The notes: generated from the letters alone by a model not told the origin. 48,851 nucleotides of DNA from Actinomycetes bacterium (GCA_027118455.1 JAJAYZ010000076.1:1-48851); one strand, 5' to 3'; shown: positions 7,568 through 19,203, numbered from the stretch's first letter. Translations and numbers: made by a program.

Positions 7568-7959
7568 GAGGACACGAAGTCGTTGACCTCACGCTCGACC
7601 AGACCGTTGACGGCGCCGGCCAACGGCCCCACCAACAACTGCAGACGTGGCCGGTCCTTGATCACCCCTGCGAACGCGTCGTTGAGGAGCGCCTCGACGT
7701 CAACCTGCTTCTGGATGGCGTTGGTCACGGTGGTTGCGATCGCGTCCTGTACCTCCGTTGAGTCAACGAGTGGCCCGACGGTGTCGAGATAGCGCTGCGT
7801 GTCGTTGAGCGTGCGCTGTCCCCAGTACGCCAGAGCTGCAGGCGTCGTCAACGCCATCGCCAGGGCCACACAGATCGCGGCGACGGCGCGGCGTCCACTG
7901 CTGCCGTCCTGGTCGCCGTCTGCTGCGACCGTCTCAGTCGTTGCGCCGCCGGACATCAC
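7568..7959 (-). pseudogene. N-terminal fragment of an actinobacterial membrane protein
   Basis: About 130 codons look genuine: a Ser/Gly/Asp-rich cytoplasmic start, one hydrophobic helix (AVAAICVALAMALTTPAAL), AYWGQRTLNDTQRYLDTVGP, and RPRLQLLVGPLAGAVNGLVE. This matches the N-terminus of a family of conserved actinobacterial membrane proteins that normally continue with a long extracytoplasmic domain and further membrane helices. After DFVSSD the frame changes to Arg/Ser-rich nonsense, so the protein is truncated to under half its expected length. Confidence 0.55.
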
Positions 7960-8163
7960 GAACTCCGTCCACGGTCAAACGCGATCATTTGATACTTCGC
8001 TGCCTCGGAAGTCACCGGAGGTCGCAACAACTCGTCGCGTTCGTCAGGGCCTGTAGAGGTGGTCGTGCCCGGCGAGCCTGGCCGCGATGCCCGCACGGCA
8101 AGGCACGGCTCACCCGCCCTACCGAGTTGGGGTCTGGACCGAAATCTTGACTGATTCCAGAAA

Positions 8164-10861
<2,698 letters not shown>

Positions 10862-10886
10862 TCCTTAAGTTGCTCACCGAAGGTGT

Positions 10887-10931
10887 GAGGCACCTTGCTG
10901 GCTCGTCTTCATCGGGCTTGCGAGGTGCCTC
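10887..10931 (+). terminator. stem-loop after katG
   Basis: GAGGCACCTTGC (10887-10898) pairs with GCGAGGTGCCTC (10920-10931): 9 continuous base pairs, one G-T wobble and two more pairs, with a 21-nt loop. It lies 26 bp after the katG stop. No U-run follows, which is common for actinobacterial terminators. Confidence 0.45.
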
Positions 10932-10985
10932 GTCCGTTCTGGGCACTCGCGCTTGACGGCGACCCACTAGCACCCTTAGTTGTTC

Positions 10986-11373
10986 GTGTCCCAGTTACAG
11001 ACCGGGTGTGGGGGGTTCGTAACGAGCAGGTGGCGTAAGGACGATGGCGGGATCATCGCCGGGCTCCTGGTTCTGGTGCTGGCTGTTGCGGTCGCCTACG
11101 GCGGCTATGTCGGATATCAGTATTGGCACGACAACCAGAACACGACTCCACCGCCGGCCGCGGTACCCCAGGGCAGTGAACAGCTGAGCGGCAACGGCGT
11201 AACCCTGGTGATCCCACGCGGCTGGAGCAAGGCGTCGTTGCGCGAGAACCAGGTGCAAATCAAAGATCCAGTGGGAGAACACCACGCTCGGCGACGTCGA
11301 TGCACTCCAAGTTGACTACCAACAGGAATTCGGCTCGATCTTCAACGGGTACCCAACGGCGGGTCCTCAGCCG
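10986..11373 (+). pseudogene. truncated membrane-anchored extracytoplasmic protein
   Basis: From GTG 10986 the frame encodes a short basic segment (SRWRKDDG), one membrane helix (IIAGLLVLVLAVAVAYGGYV) and the start of an extracytoplasmic domain (GNGVTLVIPRGWSKASLREN). Near 11270 the coding signal moves one frame: the +1 frame continues IQWENTTLGDVDALQVDYQQ, EFGSIFNGYPTAG. It then runs into the 3' end of the opposing DinB-like gene at 11374. It therefore seems frameshifted and cut short. Original function unknown. Confidence 0.45.
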
Positions 11374-11895
11374 CTACTCCCCCACCGCTCCGTCGATCGC
11401 TTCTCGGAAGAGGTCGGCGTGACCGTTGTGACGCGCGTACTCCTCAATCATGTGAACCATGACCCACCGGAAGGAGTTTCGGCCACCGTTCGCCCGGTCG
11501 GTCACGATCGAGTCCAGGTCGCGAGCGGGCTGGACCGCTCGGCATTGCTCTGTCTCTTCGAGGTAGGCCGTGAAGTCGTGTTCGGCCCCTGCAACACAGA
11601 TGTCGTCGAAATCTGAGTCGTGGTCAGGCTGGTCCCAGTAGAGGGTCGTCATATCCTCGTTGCCGACTACATTCCGAAGCCAGTAGCGCTCGACGTCGGT
11701 CATGTGGCGAACGAGCCCCAGGAGCGACATGGTCGACGTCGGTACCGGCCGCAGTGCCAGTTGCGCGCCGGTCAGCCCTGAGCACTTCCAGAGGAGGGTC
11801 TCGCGGTGGAAATCCAAGAAGGCGTTCAGCAGGGTGCGTTCGTCGCCCTCGGACGGCAGGTCGCGGCGATCGATGGGTGGCGCAGTCCAGGTCAT
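11374..11895 (-). CDS. DinB-like / DUF664 protein
   Basis: 173 residues. It has the DinB superfamily four-helix pattern: a helix with FLDFHRETLLWKCSGLTGAQ, then TSTMSLLGLVRHMTDVERYWL with the metal-ligand His, and a C-terminal helix WVMVHMIEEYARHNGHADLF with two further His. These are the three expected metal ligands. Actinobacterial members of this group include mycothiol- or bacillithiol-dependent S-transferases and many uncharacterised proteins. ATG 11895 has no Shine-Dalgarno but a TAATGT box 6 nt upstream, consistent with a leaderless transcript. Confidence 0.85.
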   Translation of the reverse strand: MTWTAPPIDRRDLPSEGDERTLLNAFLDFHRETLLWKCSGLTGAQLALRPVPTSTMSLLGLVRHMTDVERYWLRNVVGNEDMTTLYWDQPDHDSDFDDICVAGAEHDFTAYLEETEQCRAVQPARDLDSIVTDRANGGRNSFRWVMVHMIEEYARHNGHADLFREAIDGAVGE

Positions 11896-11901
11896 GGGCC
11901 G

Positions 11902-11907
11902 ACATTA
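11902..11907 (-). promoter_or_regulatory. -10 box of a leaderless DinB-like gene
   Basis: On the minus strand TAATGT is followed by six bases (CGGCCC) and then the ATG at 11895. With a normal 6-7 nt distance to the transcription start, the mRNA would begin at the start codon. There is no purine-rich ribosome-binding site. Confidence 0.4.
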
Positions 11908-11966
11908 GTGGTGTTCCTTCCCTAAACCAGTGGCCGAGCCGATGCCCCCGGTGGTAGGCAGGAGCC

Positions 11967-13211
11967 ATGTCAGTGCAGATCAGGAACTACCTGGAAGGCT
12001 TCGCCGACCGCGAGGCGGCGCTGCGGAAGATTGCAGAGGTCGACGAGACGGCCTTCGGCGAGGGCTTCACCGAAGAGGAGCTTAGATCACCGATCTTCGG
12101 CGTGCTCGACGACGACCGAACGTTCCTGGCCTGGGACGCCGACCAAGTCGTCGGCGTGTCAGCGAACTTCTCCCTCGATGTGAGTGTCCCAGGTGGGTCA
12201 GTCCCCACCGCTGGCGTGAGCTTTGTCGGCGTCCGGCCGACCCACCGGCGTCGTGGGGTCATGACGGCCATGTTGGACATCCTGCACGCAGACGGCCTGA
12301 GCCGCAACGAACCGATTGCCGCGCTTTGGGCAGCCGATGCGGCCATATACCCGCGCTTTGGCTACGGACGCGCCACCAGGCGGCTGTTCACCGAGATCAG
12401 GCGGGCGCACGGTGCTCTGACCAACGCTCCCGAGGACGGCTCCATCCGACTCCGCATGATGAACTCCAGCGACGACTACTCACTCACGCATCCGATCTAC
12501 TCTGCGGTCCACGCCTCACGAGGTGGCGTCCCGGCCGTCGACAACCGGTGGCACGAGCGTCAGACCTGGGACCCGCCATCAAGCCGCGAGGGGGCCAGCT
12601 CTCTCTACACCGTCGTCGCCGAAGACGACAACGGCGTCCGGGGATTCATGCGGTACAACGTCAAGCCCGAATGGACCGACTCACACGACAACGGCACCTT
12701 TACCATCTATCGGCTGATGAGCCGCGACCCTGCGGCACATGCAGCGTTGTGGCGTTACGCACTCACCTTCGACCTGATGGCAAAGGTGAAATGGTTCAAC
12801 GCCCCTATCGACGACCCCGTACAGCTTTGGCTTGAGTACCCGAGACACGCCACCCGCCAGTTCGAGGACGCCCTGTACGTCCGCCTGCTGGACCTACCAT
12901 CGGCGATCACGGCGCGCACTTTCAGCACTGAGTGCGACGTGGTCGTTCACGTCACCGACAGCCGCTTCCCCGAGAACGCGGGCCGGTGGCGCATTGCAGG
13001 CGGCCCACATGGAGCAACCTGTCGGCAAACCAAGGACCCAGCTGATCTGGCGCTCGACATCAGAGTGCTCGGCGCGGCCTACCTCGGGGATGCCTCACTG
13101 AGCGAGTTTGCCAAGGCCGGCTGGATCGAAGAGAACCGACCAGGCACTCTCGGCGCACTCGACTCCGCCTTGCGCACCGACACCCCGCCGTACTGCCCCT
13201 TCGTCTTCTGA
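11967..13211 (+). CDS. Eis-type GNAT N-acetyltransferase
   Basis: 414 residues, matching the three-part Eis family: an N-terminal GNAT domain with the acetyl-CoA loop VRPTHRRRGVMTAML, a second GNAT-like domain, and a C-terminal SCP2-like domain. It ends CPFVF; in Eis the C-terminal Phe carboxylate acts as the catalytic base, and that terminal Phe is kept here. The FGYGRATRR segment after IYPRFGYG is also typical. M. tuberculosis Eis acetylates aminoglycosides, but environmental homologues often have other amine substrates, so resistance should not be assumed. AGGAG precedes ATG 11967. It faces the glycosylase gene with a 3-bp gap. Confidence 0.92.
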   Translation: MSVQIRNYLEGFADREAALRKIAEVDETAFGEGFTEEELRSPIFGVLDDDRTFLAWDADQVVGVSANFSLDVSVPGGSVPTAGVSFVGVRPTHRRRGVMTAMLDILHADGLSRNEPIAALWAADAAIYPRFGYGRATRRLFTEIRRAHGALTNAPEDGSIRLRMMNSSDDYSLTHPIYSAVHASRGGVPAVDNRWHERQTWDPPSSREGASSLYTVVAEDDNGVRGFMRYNVKPEWTDSHDNGTFTIYRLMSRDPAAHAALWRYALTFDLMAKVKWFNAPIDDPVQLWLEYPRHATRQFEDALYVRLLDLPSAITARTFSTECDVVVHVTDSRFPENAGRWRIAGGPHGATCRQTKDPADLALDIRVLGAAYLGDASLSEFAKAGWIEENRPGTLGALDSALRTDTPPYCPFVF

Positions 13212-13214
13212 CGC

Positions 13215-14006
13215 CTACGTCTGGCAGGTCGGGCACCAGTACAGAGTGCGCCCTGCCAGGTCAGTGGCTCGAACCTCGGTGCGGCAGCGCCGACACCACC
13301 GCCCGGTGCGCCGGTACACATAGTGCGCGTCGGTCGCGCGGACGGCGCGGCTCAGGTGCTCGCGGTCGGCCGGGTCCGTCGTCACGATGCGACCACTTCG
13401 GACGCCAGAGCGCATGAGCGTGCGCGCGTCGTCCCAGATCCCCTCCCAGGTCTCCTGCCTGACGTCGACGCCAGCCCGATAAGGATCGAGCGCGGCGCGG
13501 AAGAGCAGCTCAGCCCGGTAGACGTTGCCGATGCCGGCAACCACGCTTTGGTCCATCAGCAGAGCGGCAATGGGCTGACGGCTCTTCGCAATCCGTACCA
13601 ACGCCAGCGCGGCGTCGGCCCCGCGTCGCAGCGGGTCTGGCCCCAGTCGGGCGAGGAGCATGGAACGCTGGTCGCCGTCGATGAGGCGGCAGCGCGTTGG
13701 TCCGATGAGGTCGGAGTACCAGACGTCATTGGAGAGGCGCATCCGCACGGTGGCGCCGGCGGGCGATGCCGGCTGCTGCGCCGTCCATACCTTGCCGAAG
13801 AGCCCCAGGTGGACGTGGACGTAACGCCGACCGTCGAACTCATAGAGCAGGTGCTTGCCGTACGCCTCAACGCCCTTCAGCTCTCGGCCGTCCAGGCGGG
13901 CGGCCTCCAGGAACCGACCCTGTGGGCTCGCTACTGATACCGGCCCACCGACGAAGCGCGTCCGGTGCTGACCGGCGATCCGGTGAATGGCGTGACCCTC
14001 TGGCAT
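13215..14006 (-). CDS. Fpg/Nei-family DNA glycosylase (Nei2-like)
   Basis: 263 residues from ATG 14006, where the mature family start MPEGH begins; the upstream frame extension is not conserved-looking. Pro2 is the Schiff-base nucleophile and Glu3 the acid. Lys51 (AYGKHLL) contacts DNA phosphate. The helix-two-turn-helix has DQSVVAGIGNVYRAELLF, and the C-terminal zinc finger uses WCRRC and WCPTC. The enzyme removes oxidised pyrimidines in base-excision repair. It lies 40 bp after rpiB in the same direction, the order also seen in mycobacteria. Confidence 0.93.
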   Translation of the reverse strand: MPEGHAIHRIAGQHRTRFVGGPVSVASPQGRFLEAARLDGRELKGVEAYGKHLLYEFDGRRYVHVHLGLFGKVWTAQQPASPAGATVRMRLSNDVWYSDLIGPTRCRLIDGDQRSMLLARLGPDPLRRGADAALALVRIAKSRQPIAALLMDQSVVAGIGNVYRAELLFRAALDPYRAGVDVRQETWEGIWDDARTLMRSGVRSGRIVTTDPADREHLSRAVRATDAHYVYRRTGRWCRRCRTEVRATDLAGRTLYWCPTCQT

Positions 14007-14046
14007 GCGTCCAGCCTGCCCGATGACGACCCCGATGGCGACGCGG

Positions 14047-14514
14047 TCAGGCGGTGGGAGGTACCTCGCCGGTGCGCTCGTACTCCGCGAGCTGGCCGAT
14101 TCGCCTGACGTGGCGGTCGTCACCACTGAACGGCGTCGCAAGGAAGACCTCGATGAACGCGAGCACTTCGGCGTCGGCGTGCATGCGGGAACCCACCGAG
14201 ATCACGTTGGCGTCGTTGTGCTCGCGGGCCAGGGTGGCAATCTCCGCGCTCCACACCAAGGCGGCGCGGACACCGTCCACCTTGTTTGCCGCGATCTGTT
14301 CACCATTGCCCGAGCCGCCGAGCACGATCCCAAAACTCCCAGGGTCGGCGACGACGCCGGCACCGGTCGCCAGACAGAACGGTGGGTAGTCGTCGACGGC
14401 GTCGTACTCGAACGGGCCGTGGTCAACGACCTGATGGCCACGCTCAGTGAGCACGGCCATCAGGAACTTCTTGGTGTCCAGCCCCGCGTGATCGCAGCCG
14501 ATGTGCACGCGCAT
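14047..14514 (-). CDS. rpiB: ribose-5-phosphate isomerase B
   Basis: 155 residues of the RpiB/LacAB family. The N-terminus has GCDHAG (D8, H9) and the phosphate/anion loop GIVLGGSGNGEQIAANKVDG with Glu72, equivalent to the catalytic Glu75 of the M. tuberculosis enzyme (the actinobacterial form lacks the Cys base). AREHNDANVISVG and the C-terminal LAEYERTGE are also typical. It interconverts ribose-5-phosphate and ribulose-5-phosphate in the non-oxidative pentose phosphate pathway. Its ATG overlaps the bioY stop by one base. Confidence 0.95.
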   Translation of the reverse strand: MRVHIGCDHAGLDTKKFLMAVLTERGHQVVDHGPFEYDAVDDYPPFCLATGAGVVADPGSFGIVLGGSGNGEQIAANKVDGVRAALVWSAEIATLAREHNDANVISVGSRMHADAEVLAFIEVFLATPFSGDDRHVRRIGQLAEYERTGEVPPTA

Positions 14515-15125
14515 CAGGCCTGCTTGTCACGCTTGAGCAGCTTCCACGCCATTGGGAGGAGCCCTGCAGCAGCCAACGCCTTCAGGAGATCACCTGGGAT
14601 GAAAGGTGCGACCCCCTGGGCAATGCCATCGGCGACACCAAGACTTGCCGTTGCCATGAGCACGGGAACACCTACGAGGTAGATGACCGCGCTCGACAGC
14701 ACCATCTCGCCAAAGGACGAGACGAAGTGTCGGTCGTTGCCACGAGAGCTGAGGAACCCGGCAAGGGCCGCGGCCAGGACGAAACCGATCAGATACCCGT
14801 AGGTGTACTTCAGAGTTGGGTCGCTGTAGTCGCTACCGGCGGCGAACCAGGGAACACCTGCCACTGGTGCGGCGAGGTAGACAAGCATGCTCAGAGCGCC
14901 GCGCATCCACCCGAGGCTCGCACCCACCAACAGGACGGCGAACGTTTGCAAGGTCAGGGGTACCGGCGTGAAGCTCAAGGGGATCGACACCTGAGCTGCA
15001 AGCCCGGTCAGCGCAGCTCCCCCGATGACCAGACCGGCGTCTCTGGCGATCGCGACGGCGCCCGAACCAGGAATCAGGTCGGCGAGGGTACCGGGGCGTG
15101 CCAACGATTGGCTGAGGGTGGTCAC
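14514..15125 (-). CDS. bioY: BioY biotin transporter S-component
   Basis: 203 residues from GTG 15125, which follows GGAGG by 4 nt; the frame is open 17 codons further upstream without a better site. Six hydrophobic segments are visible. BioY signatures include QVSIPLSFTPVPLTLQTFAV near the first helices, GASLGWMRGALSMLVYLAA, the GVPWF loop, TYGYLIGF, and the C-terminal FIPGDLLKALAAAGLLP. BioY binds biotin and works with ECF energising subunits encoded elsewhere, or alone. The coupling to rpiB is probably a shared-transcript convenience. Confidence 0.93.
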   Translation of the reverse strand: MTTLSQSLARPGTLADLIPGSGAVAIARDAGLVIGGAALTGLAAQVSIPLSFTPVPLTLQTFAVLLVGASLGWMRGALSMLVYLAAPVAGVPWFAAGSDYSDPTLKYTYGYLIGFVLAAALAGFLSSRGNDRHFVSSFGEMVLSSAVIYLVGVPVLMATASLGVADGIAQGVAPFIPGDLLKALAAAGLLPMAWKLLKRDKQA

Positions 15126-15395
15126 GAAGCCTCCAGGGAGCGAGCAGCTGGTCAGTCGACTGTGCGTTACGGACAACGCGAAGGAACGCTAGCGCACCCT
15201 CGACCCACACCACCCTGCGGTAACCACGACAATCTGGGTATCGAGATTGGTGGGGACCGGACAACTCGGCGTCCACCAAGCGAGACGCCCACCGGCCCAT
15301 CCCCGCAGTTGCGGTCTCAACTAGATTGAGACCCCCGCCTATGGGGCGGTTGGCGTAGCGTTGCCGGCTGACTCACCAGCAACCAAGGAGTGCGA

Positions 15396-17915
15396 GTGCC
15401 CGGCGAGAACCTCACGCGTGACGAAGCCCGCGAGCGTGCCAGCTTTCTGGCCGTCGATCGCTACGACGTTGTGCTCGACCTGACCACGGGGGACGAGACC
15501 TTCCGCTCCGACACGACTATCCACTTCAGCGCTGAGGCCGGCGCCGCGACCTTCGTCGACCTCATTGCACCCCGCGTCACGTCGATCACCCTCAACGGCG
15601 TCAACATCGACGCCGGCGTCTTTGATGGCGTTCGCGCCGAGCTGCCCGACCTCGCCGCATCGAACGAGCTCCGCATCGTCGCCGACTGCGCCTACATGAA
15701 CACCGGTGAAGGGCTGCACCGATTCGTCGACCCCGTCGACAAGGCCGTGTACCTCTACACACAGTTCGAGGTGATCGATGCACGCCGAATGTTCGCCTGC
15801 TTCGACCAACCTGACCTCAAGGCCGCTTTTGCCTTCACGATCACCGCGCCTGACGACTGGGAGGTCGTCTCCAACTCGCCTACGCCGGAGCCGGAGACCG
15901 TCACCGCGGGCACCGCACGCTGGACCTTCCCCGACACGCAACGTATGTCGACCTACATCACCGCACTGGTCGCAGGTCCGTACCACGTCGTACGTGACGA
16001 GCACCGCGGAATACCGATGGGCATCTTCTGTCGCCGCTCCTTGGCCGAGCACCTCGATGCCGCGCCGATCTTCGATGTCACCAAGCGCGGCTTCGATTAC
16101 TTCGAGAAACTATTTGCCCGCGCCTACCCGTTCGAGAAGTACGACCAGCTCTTCGTTCCCGAGTTCAACGCCGGTGCCATGGAGAATGCTGGAGCCGTCA
16201 CGATCCTGGAGGACTATGTCTTCCGCTCAAAGGTCACCGACGCCGCGTATGAGCGTCGAGCCGAGACGATCCTCCACGAACTCGCGCACATGTGGTTCGG
16301 CGACCTTGTCACCATGCGCTGGTGGGACGACCTCTGGCTGAACGAGTCGTTCGCCACCTACGCCTCGGTGATCTGCATGTCGGAGGCCACGCACTGGACC
16401 AACGCGTGGACCACGTTCGCCAATCTCGAGAAGACGTGGGCCTACCGTCAGGACCAGCTGCCATCGACCCACCCGATTTCGGCAGACATCGCTGACATCG
16501 AAGACGTCGAGGTCAACTTCGATGGCATCACCTATGCGAAGGGTGCATCGGTGCTCAAGCAGCTAGTTGCCTGGGTTGGGCGTGACGCGTTCGACGCTGG
16601 CGTCCGTTCGTACGTTGATCGGCACGCCTGGGGCAACACCGTGCTGGGCGACCTGCTCTCAGCGCTCGAGGAGACTTCCGGCCGCGACCTCTCGAGCTGG
16701 GCGAAGGAGTGGCTGGAGACCGCTGGACTCAACACGATTCGGGCCGACTTCCAGGTTGACGACGCTGGTCGGTTTACGTCGTTCGACATCACCCAGACCG
16801 CCCCAGACGCGCAGCCCACCCTTCGGTCGCACCGCATCGCGGTCGGCCTCTACGAGCTGGGCACCAAAGGATTGACGCGCGTGGACCGCGTCGAACTGGA
16901 CGTCGTGGGCGAGCGGACAGCCGTCCCAGAACTCGTCGGAAAGACCCAGCCCGACCTCGTCATGGTCAACGACGATGATCTGGCGTACACCAAGATCAGG
17001 CTCGACCAGCGGTCAGCGAAGACTCTCGTCGACCACATTGGGGACCTCTCCGACAGTCTGGCCAGGGCGCTCTGCTGGACCGCGGCCTGGGACATGACCC
17101 GGGACGCCGAGCTGCCGGCTCGCGACTGGGTAGCCCTGGTGCGCAGCGGCCTGCCCAACGAGACAGACATCGGCGTCCTGCAGGCCGTGGTACGCCAGGC
17201 CGTCTCGGCGCTGTATCTCTTCACTCCGACCGCTGAACGCGAAGAGGAGTTGGCCGCCTTCGCCGAGCACCTGCAGGAGCAGTCAGCCGCCGCGCCAGCG
17301 CAGAGCGATCGGCAGCTCGCCCTTTTCCGGGCCTTCGTGAGCATTGCGCGCAGCGACAGCCAGCTCGACATGGTCGCCAACACGCTGGCCGACGGCCCAG
17401 GCTTAGAAGGGCTCGCCCTCGACACTGACCTGCGGTGGAGCCTGGTGCACCGGCTCGTCGCTACCGGACGCGTTGGCATCGAAAGCATCGAGGCTGAGTT
17501 CGAACGCGACCGAACCGCCAGCGGTGAGCGACAGGCGGCCGCAGCGCTGGCCGCTATTCCGACGCTTGAGGACAAGGACCGGGCCTGGCGCGCCGCCGTC
17601 GATTCCGATGAGTTGCCGAATGCACTGCTGAACGCCACGGTCGCCGGTCTCAACACCCCCGATCACGCCGAGCTCAACAGGGTGTTCGTCGACCGCTACT
17701 TCGCCATGGTCGAGGGCGTCTGGCGAACGCGGACCAATGAGTCGGCGCAGACTCTCGTCAACGGCCTCTACCCCTCGTTCCTGGTCGAGCAGGACATCAT
17801 CGACCGCACCGAGGCGCACCTGGCCAGCTACCAGTCACCGCCGGCCCTCCGCAGGCTGCTTCTTGAGGGAGCCGACGGCATCCGCCGTTCCCTGCGCGCC
17901 CAGTCCACCCCCTAA
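15396..17915 (+). CDS. pepN: aminopeptidase N (M1 family)
   Basis: 839 residues from GTG 15396, preceded by AAGGAG at 15385-15390; GTG 15390 overlaps that site and is rejected. The substrate-anchoring GAMEN motif is at 260-264, the zinc site HELAH at 294-298 with third ligand Glu317 in NESFA. The N-terminal beta domain, thermolysin-like catalytic domain and C-terminal helical ERAP-like domain are all present, with no truncation. It is a cytosolic enzyme that removes N-terminal residues from peptides. It is divergent from bioY across a 270-bp region holding the promoters. Confidence 0.97.
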   Translation: MPGENLTRDEARERASFLAVDRYDVVLDLTTGDETFRSDTTIHFSAEAGAATFVDLIAPRVTSITLNGVNIDAGVFDGVRAELPDLAASNELRIVADCAYMNTGEGLHRFVDPVDKAVYLYTQFEVIDARRMFACFDQPDLKAAFAFTITAPDDWEVVSNSPTPEPETVTAGTARWTFPDTQRMSTYITALVAGPYHVVRDEHRGIPMGIFCRRSLAEHLDAAPIFDVTKRGFDYFEKLFARAYPFEKYDQLFVPEFNAGAMENAGAVTILEDYVFRSKVTDAAYERRAETILHELAHMWFGDLVTMRWWDDLWLNESFATYASVICMSEATHWTNAWTTFANLEKTWAYRQDQLPSTHPISADIADIEDVEVNFDGITYAKGASVLKQLVAWVGRDAFDAGVRSYVDRHAWGNTVLGDLLSALEETSGRDLSSWAKEWLETAGLNTIRADFQVDDAGRFTSFDITQTAPDAQPTLRSHRIAVGLYELGTKGLTRVDRVELDVVGERTAVPELVGKTQPDLVMVNDDDLAYTKIRLDQRSAKTLVDHIGDLSDSLARALCWTAAWDMTRDAELPARDWVALVRSGLPNETDIGVLQAVVRQAVSALYLFTPTAEREEELAAFAEHLQEQSAAAPAQSDRQLALFRAFVSIARSDSQLDMVANTLADGPGLEGLALDTDLRWSLVHRLVATGRVGIESIEAEFERDRTASGERQAAAALAAIPTLEDKDRAWRAAVDSDELPNALLNATVAGLNTPDHAELNRVFVDRYFAMVEGVWRTRTNESAQTLVNGLYPSFLVEQDIIDRTEAHLASYQSPPALRRLLLEGADGIRRSLRAQSTP

Positions 17916-17930
17916 GCCCGCCGACAGTCC

Positions 17931-17951
17931 CCCTTGGGTGCCACCCAAGGG
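17931..17951. terminator. bidirectional hairpin between pepN and the DUF5130 gene
   Basis: CCCTTGGGT (17931-17939) pairs perfectly with ACCCAAGGG (17943-17951) around a 3-nt loop, 15 bp after the pepN stop and 16 bp before the opposing gene end. No U-tract on either side. A shared terminator for convergent transcripts is the simplest reading. Confidence 0.6.
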
Positions 17952-17967
17952 CTTCCGCCTCGGGCGG

Positions 17968-18363
17968 CTACTCGGCGAGGCCGGAGTGCAGGGTGCGCGG
18001 GTGCCGAGCGTGCTCGCTCAACGTGTGCAGGCCGGCCACGATGCCACCGGCGAGGTCGCCCGCCGCGAAAGACGACGTCATGGACATGGCGCCAAGCGCT
18101 GTGGCGCGGTCGTCCAGGTATCGCGCAGCAGTCGCCCCAGTCAGGATCTCCAGACGCCGGTGCGCAGGATCAATCACCACGACGACCGAATGGTCGGCGT
18201 CGCCGCCGAGGGCGCCCAGCAGCTGGCGGCCCTGCTCACGAAGGTCACCGTCGGGAGCTCCGACAAAGACTGAGTAGGTGAGGTCGCTCTCAGCGCGGGC
18301 GTGGGAGATGGCACGCTCGATGGCGTCGACCTGACCTGCCGAGAAGGCTTCACCAGCGGGCAC
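17968..18363 (-). CDS. DUF5130 (TPM-like) protein
   Basis: 131 residues from GTG 18363 (PAGEAFSAGQVDAIERAI). The body has the TPM/DUF5130 pattern: YSVFVGAPDGDLREQGRQLL, DHSVVVVIDPAHRRLEI, TGATAARYLDDRATALGAM and a C-terminal helix GGIVAGLHTLSEHAR. The frame extends upstream but that part is a shadow of the small membrane-protein gene. It overlaps that gene by 14 bp. DUF5130 proteins are conserved beside pepN and HNH genes in actinobacteria; their function is unknown. Confidence 0.8.
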   Translation of the reverse strand: MPAGEAFSAGQVDAIERAISHARAESDLTYSVFVGAPDGDLREQGRQLLGALGGDADHSVVVVIDPAHRRLEILTGATAARYLDDRATALGAMSMTSSFAAGDLAGGIVAGLHTLSEHARHPRTLHSGLAE

Positions 18364-18571
18364 TGCAGCCACCCCCTTCGCGAACGGGCTCGGCCAGGGC
18401 AGCCGCGTCAAGGTCGGTGCCGCCGATCCACACCGGCTCGGCCCACCACGACAGACCTGGCCGGTACTTCGGGCCACGCACCCACGACGGGGTGTAGACC
18501 AGCAGGCTGACCAGGACATAGAGCGCGAAGGGCAGGAGGACGAACCAGCCCAAGATCTCGGCAGGGGACAT
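18350..18571 (-). CDS. small one- or two-helix membrane protein
   Basis: About 73 residues from ATG 18571 (MSPAEILGWFVLLPFALYVL). The N-terminal hydrophobic helix continues into LVSLLVYTPSW, followed by a soluble tail RGPKYRPGLSWWAEPVWIGG and an Ala/Glu-rich end finishing GGGCSARW. Proteins of this layout are found immediately upstream of DUF5130 genes in actinobacteria. Coding is supported by the 14-bp overlap with that gene. Function unknown. Confidence 0.65.
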   Translation of the reverse strand: MSPAEILGWFVLLPFALYVLVSLLVYTPSWVRGPKYRPGLSWWAEPVWIGGTDLDAAALAEPVREGGGCSARW

Positions 18572-18645
18572 GGCGTCACGGTAACCGAACCCGCTCCGCT
18601 CGCGCCCAGCCACTCCCCTGCTCAGCGCCTAAGCAGGCTCAGCGC

Positions 18646-19203
18646 CTAAGCAGGCAAAGCAAGGTGCTCGAGGACCGCCCGGCCGGCCGCGTGGCCAGCT
18701 CCACCACCGGCATGGTCGACCAGGTAGGGAGCCCACGCCGGGTCGGCGCGACCGGAGCCGAGGATCCGCCAGGCGGGGCCTATGGGCTGAAACGGTACGT
18801 GTCGCATCCGCCACCCGAGGTCGGAGATAATGCGGTCGGCCTTGATGTGGTTACACCGACGACAGGCCGAGACGACGTTCTCCCAGACGTGCAAACCTCC
18901 TCGGCTGCGCGGGACCACATGGTCGAGGCTCGTCGCCGGCAGATCGCAGTAAACGCATCTGCCTCCATCGCGCGCGAATACTGCCCGTCGGGTGAGCGGG
19001 ACAGCCGCCCGACGCGGCACCCGCACGTAGCGGATCAGCCGTACCACCGACGGCAGCGGCTCTGCGCGGTGCTCGCTCCGCGCCACCCGGTTGGTCTGCT
19101 CAACAGCGTCGGCCTTTTGCGCCAGCACAAGGACGAGCGCTCGGCGGTCAGCGACGACGCAGAGCGGCTCGTAGGTGGCGTTCAAGACCAGAGCTCGAGA
19201 CAT
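18646..19203 (-). CDS. HNH endonuclease-like protein
   Basis: 185 residues from ATG 19203 (MSRALVLNATYEPLCVV). The C-terminal half has the HNH fold with its structural zinc: C83/C86 (RCVYC), catalytic D94-H95 in SLDHVVPRSRGG, Asn109, and C114/C117 followed by N118-H119. The N-terminal LNATYEPLCVV signature defines the widespread actinobacterial subgroup represented by Rv2469c-like proteins. A nuclease activity is likely but the biological role is unclear. It diverges from the prolyl oligopeptidase gene across 86 bp. Confidence 0.9.
   Translation of the reverse strand: MSRALVLNATYEPLCVVADRRALVLVLAQKADAVEQTNRVARSEHRAEPLPSVVRLIRYVRVPRRAAVPLTRRAVFARDGGRCVYCDLPATSLDHVVPRSRGGLHVWENVVSACRRCNHIKADRIISDLGWRMRHVPFQPIGPAWRILGSGRADPAWAPYLVDHAGGGAGHAAGRAVLEHLALPA

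Noticed and set aside
16850..17656. Minus-strand frame inside pepN
   Set aside because: Ser/Arg-rich shadow with no motif; pepN is complete across it.
17968..18579. DUF5130 reading as a 203-residue protein
   Set aside because: The first 72 residues are a Ser/Arg/Pro-rich shadow of the overlapping small membrane-protein gene; the family begins at GTG 18363.
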